41,421 nucleotides of DNA from positions 1-41,421 of the forward strand of contig CALQFT020000011.1 of assembly GCA_943329925.2 (NCBI GenBank), written 5' to 3'. Shown piece by piece: positions 40,622-41,421 of this stretch. The translations under genes were made by a program, and so were the position numbers. This DNA comes from Opitutus sp. GAS368 (GTDB lineage Bacteria; Verrucomicrobiota; Verrucomicrobiia; Chthoniobacterales; Chthoniobacteraceae). The first letter of the stretch is position 1; every line of letters begins with the position of its first letter. Under the pieces are notes generated by a model. It saw nothing but the letters and a program-made list of their open reading frames with translations. It was not told the DNA's origin and made no database searches.

Positions 40622-41421
40622 ATGCCATTTTTAAGGCGAATCCTTAGTTGGGTCTGCCTTGTTGGAGGACCGCGAACTCGGTTTTTCAGAATCAGGAACC
40701 CTGTTGCCCCCTCCCTTGCCCTCTCCCTTGCCCCCTTGAAGGCGGGCCTTGCACACCCATTGGGTCTTACACCCCCAACTAGCGGCAAACGCGGCAAAAA
40801 CAGGGCGCTACCCTGCCACTTGGCGAAAGTGCGCTTCCTCAATGTGCCTCGGCTTGGACTGTTCACTGCAGCCCTGCTGGGCACCTCGCCTTGCGGCCTT
40901 TGGGCAGGTGGTGGCGCGACGAATGCCCCCCATCCTTCGTCTGGCATGGAGGCGTTCCGCAAACCTCTAGAGGAGGACGCCCTCATTCCGCCGTGGCCCT
41001 GCGCATCGCCCTGCAATCCGCCCGTCTACCACACCCAAACGCAAGCCCAAGTAGGCTCAGGCACCTCCGAAGCACCAACAAATAAACCGCCCTCGCCATC
41101 CGATACGCTGCCCCTAGCGTCTCCTGTCCATCGTCACAGCAGTCCCGTTATTGATGGAGCATCGCCGACTCGTAGCCCAGCGAGATCGCCCCTGACGCTG
41201 CGCCGCCCAAAACCGGGCACGCTTTGGCTCGAACCCTTGGATACATGGTGCGGTCCCGGCGCTTCTCGTGGACGACATGCGCATACGGTTGGCAGCTATG
41301 AGCCATGGCCGGTGGCGGCCCGCCATTTCGTTCGAACCGCTTGCACACCCAGCTGTCTTTTCGGCGCTGCAGAGTCCGAAAGCGGATGTGGTATACCGCT
41401 AGGTTGGGGTACCGTAATTTA
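40622..41421 (+). CDS. Unidentified Pro/Ser-rich protein, 3' end beyond the window
   Basis: Plus-strand frame is free of stops from 40439 to the right edge (about 327 codons), much longer than expected by chance at this base composition. Possible starts are ATG 40532, ATG 40622 and GTG 40844; the last would give a signal-peptide-like start (PRLGLFTAALLGTSPCGLWA). A Pro/Ser/Thr-rich region (about 41020-41200) follows and then a Cys-containing part. I recognise no family. The opposite strand is also open for 240 codons (40294-41016), so strand assignment is not certain. Base use looks unlike the neighbouring kinase and phosphatase genes. Confidence 0.35.
   Translation, partial: MPFLRRILSWVCLVGGPRTRFFRIRNPVAPSLALSLAPLKAGLAHPLGLTPPTSGKRGKNRALPCHLAKVRFLNVPRLGLFTAALLGTSPCGLWAGGGATNAPHPSSGMEAFRKPLEEDALIPPWPCASPCNPPVYHTQTQAQVGSGTSEAPTNKPPSPSDTLPLASPVHRHSSPVIDGASPTRSPARSPLTLRRPKPGTLWLEPLDTWCGPGASRGRHAHTVGSYEPWPVAARHFVRTACTPSCLFGAAESESGCGIPLGWGTVI
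40711..40734. repeat. Two-copy 12-bp tandem repeat
   Basis: CTCCCTTGCCCT (40711-40722) is followed by CTCCCTTGCCCC (40723-40734), two units with one difference. They lie inside the open frame at the right edge and, if translated, encode a Leu-Ala-rich stretch in the plus frame. Confidence 0.6.

Noticed and set aside
40294-41016. 240-codon minus-strand frame at the right edge
   Set aside because: It overlaps the 3' end of the receiver-PP2C gene on the opposite strand, has no recognisable motif and is shorter than the plus-strand open frame. It cannot be fully excluded.

Overview
The window looks like a piece of chromosome from a Verrucomicrobiota bacterium, or less likely another member of the PVC group. 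The main reasons are a 1364-residue PSCyt1/DUF1549/DUF1553 protein paired with a DUF1501 protein, a second DUF1501 gene, a YdjY-like secreted protein, a DUF4912 gene close to a GH57 glucan-branching-type enzyme, and weak or absent Shine-Dalgarno sequences before most genes. This assignment is inference from gene content. I see no rRNA, tRNA, CRISPR array, transposase or phage genes, and the order reads as ordinary chromosomal operons.

Layout. (1) 1-3990, methyl cycle: the 3' end of an unknown gene, then metK and ahcY on the minus strand, divergent from an ArsR-type HTH + methyltransferase regulator (SahR-like). Two matching 6-6-6 palindromes, one in the divergent promoter and one over the ahcY start codon, suggest a local SAH/SAM-responsive circuit. 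(2) 4013-12089, a seven-gene minus-strand Bat/MoxR operon: moxR, DUF58, DUF4381, batA, a batB-batC fusion, batD and a batE-like TPR/SH3 gene. Every junction after moxR-DUF58 overlaps. (3) 12507-17786, envelope and secreted proteins: YdjY-like and squalene-cyclase-repeat genes on plus; a DUF1501 gene and a SASA-type esterase on minus. (4) 18077-24646, carbohydrate and housekeeping: DUF4912, hisF, GH57, a YbgC-like thioesterase, a GT4 glycosyltransferase and mazG. (5) 24827-30946: an SMP-30-like lipoprotein, a small Ala/Pro-repeat lipoprotein, a SWIM + SNF2 pair and an RluE-like pseudouridine synthase. (6) 31102-37480: an IclR regulator directly upstream of the PSD1-type cytochrome and DUF1501 pair. 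(7) 37733-40373: a soluble PAS histidine kinase and a receiver-PP2C phosphatase. (8) 40374-41421: an unresolved, Pro/Ser-rich open frame that runs off the right end.

The most interesting items are the SahR-like regulator with its paired operators and apparently leaderless promoter, the unexplained open frame at the right edge, the SWIM-SNF2 pair, and several short candidate ORFs and inverted repeats in intergenic DNA. All functional names come from motif recognition by eye; no database search was run.
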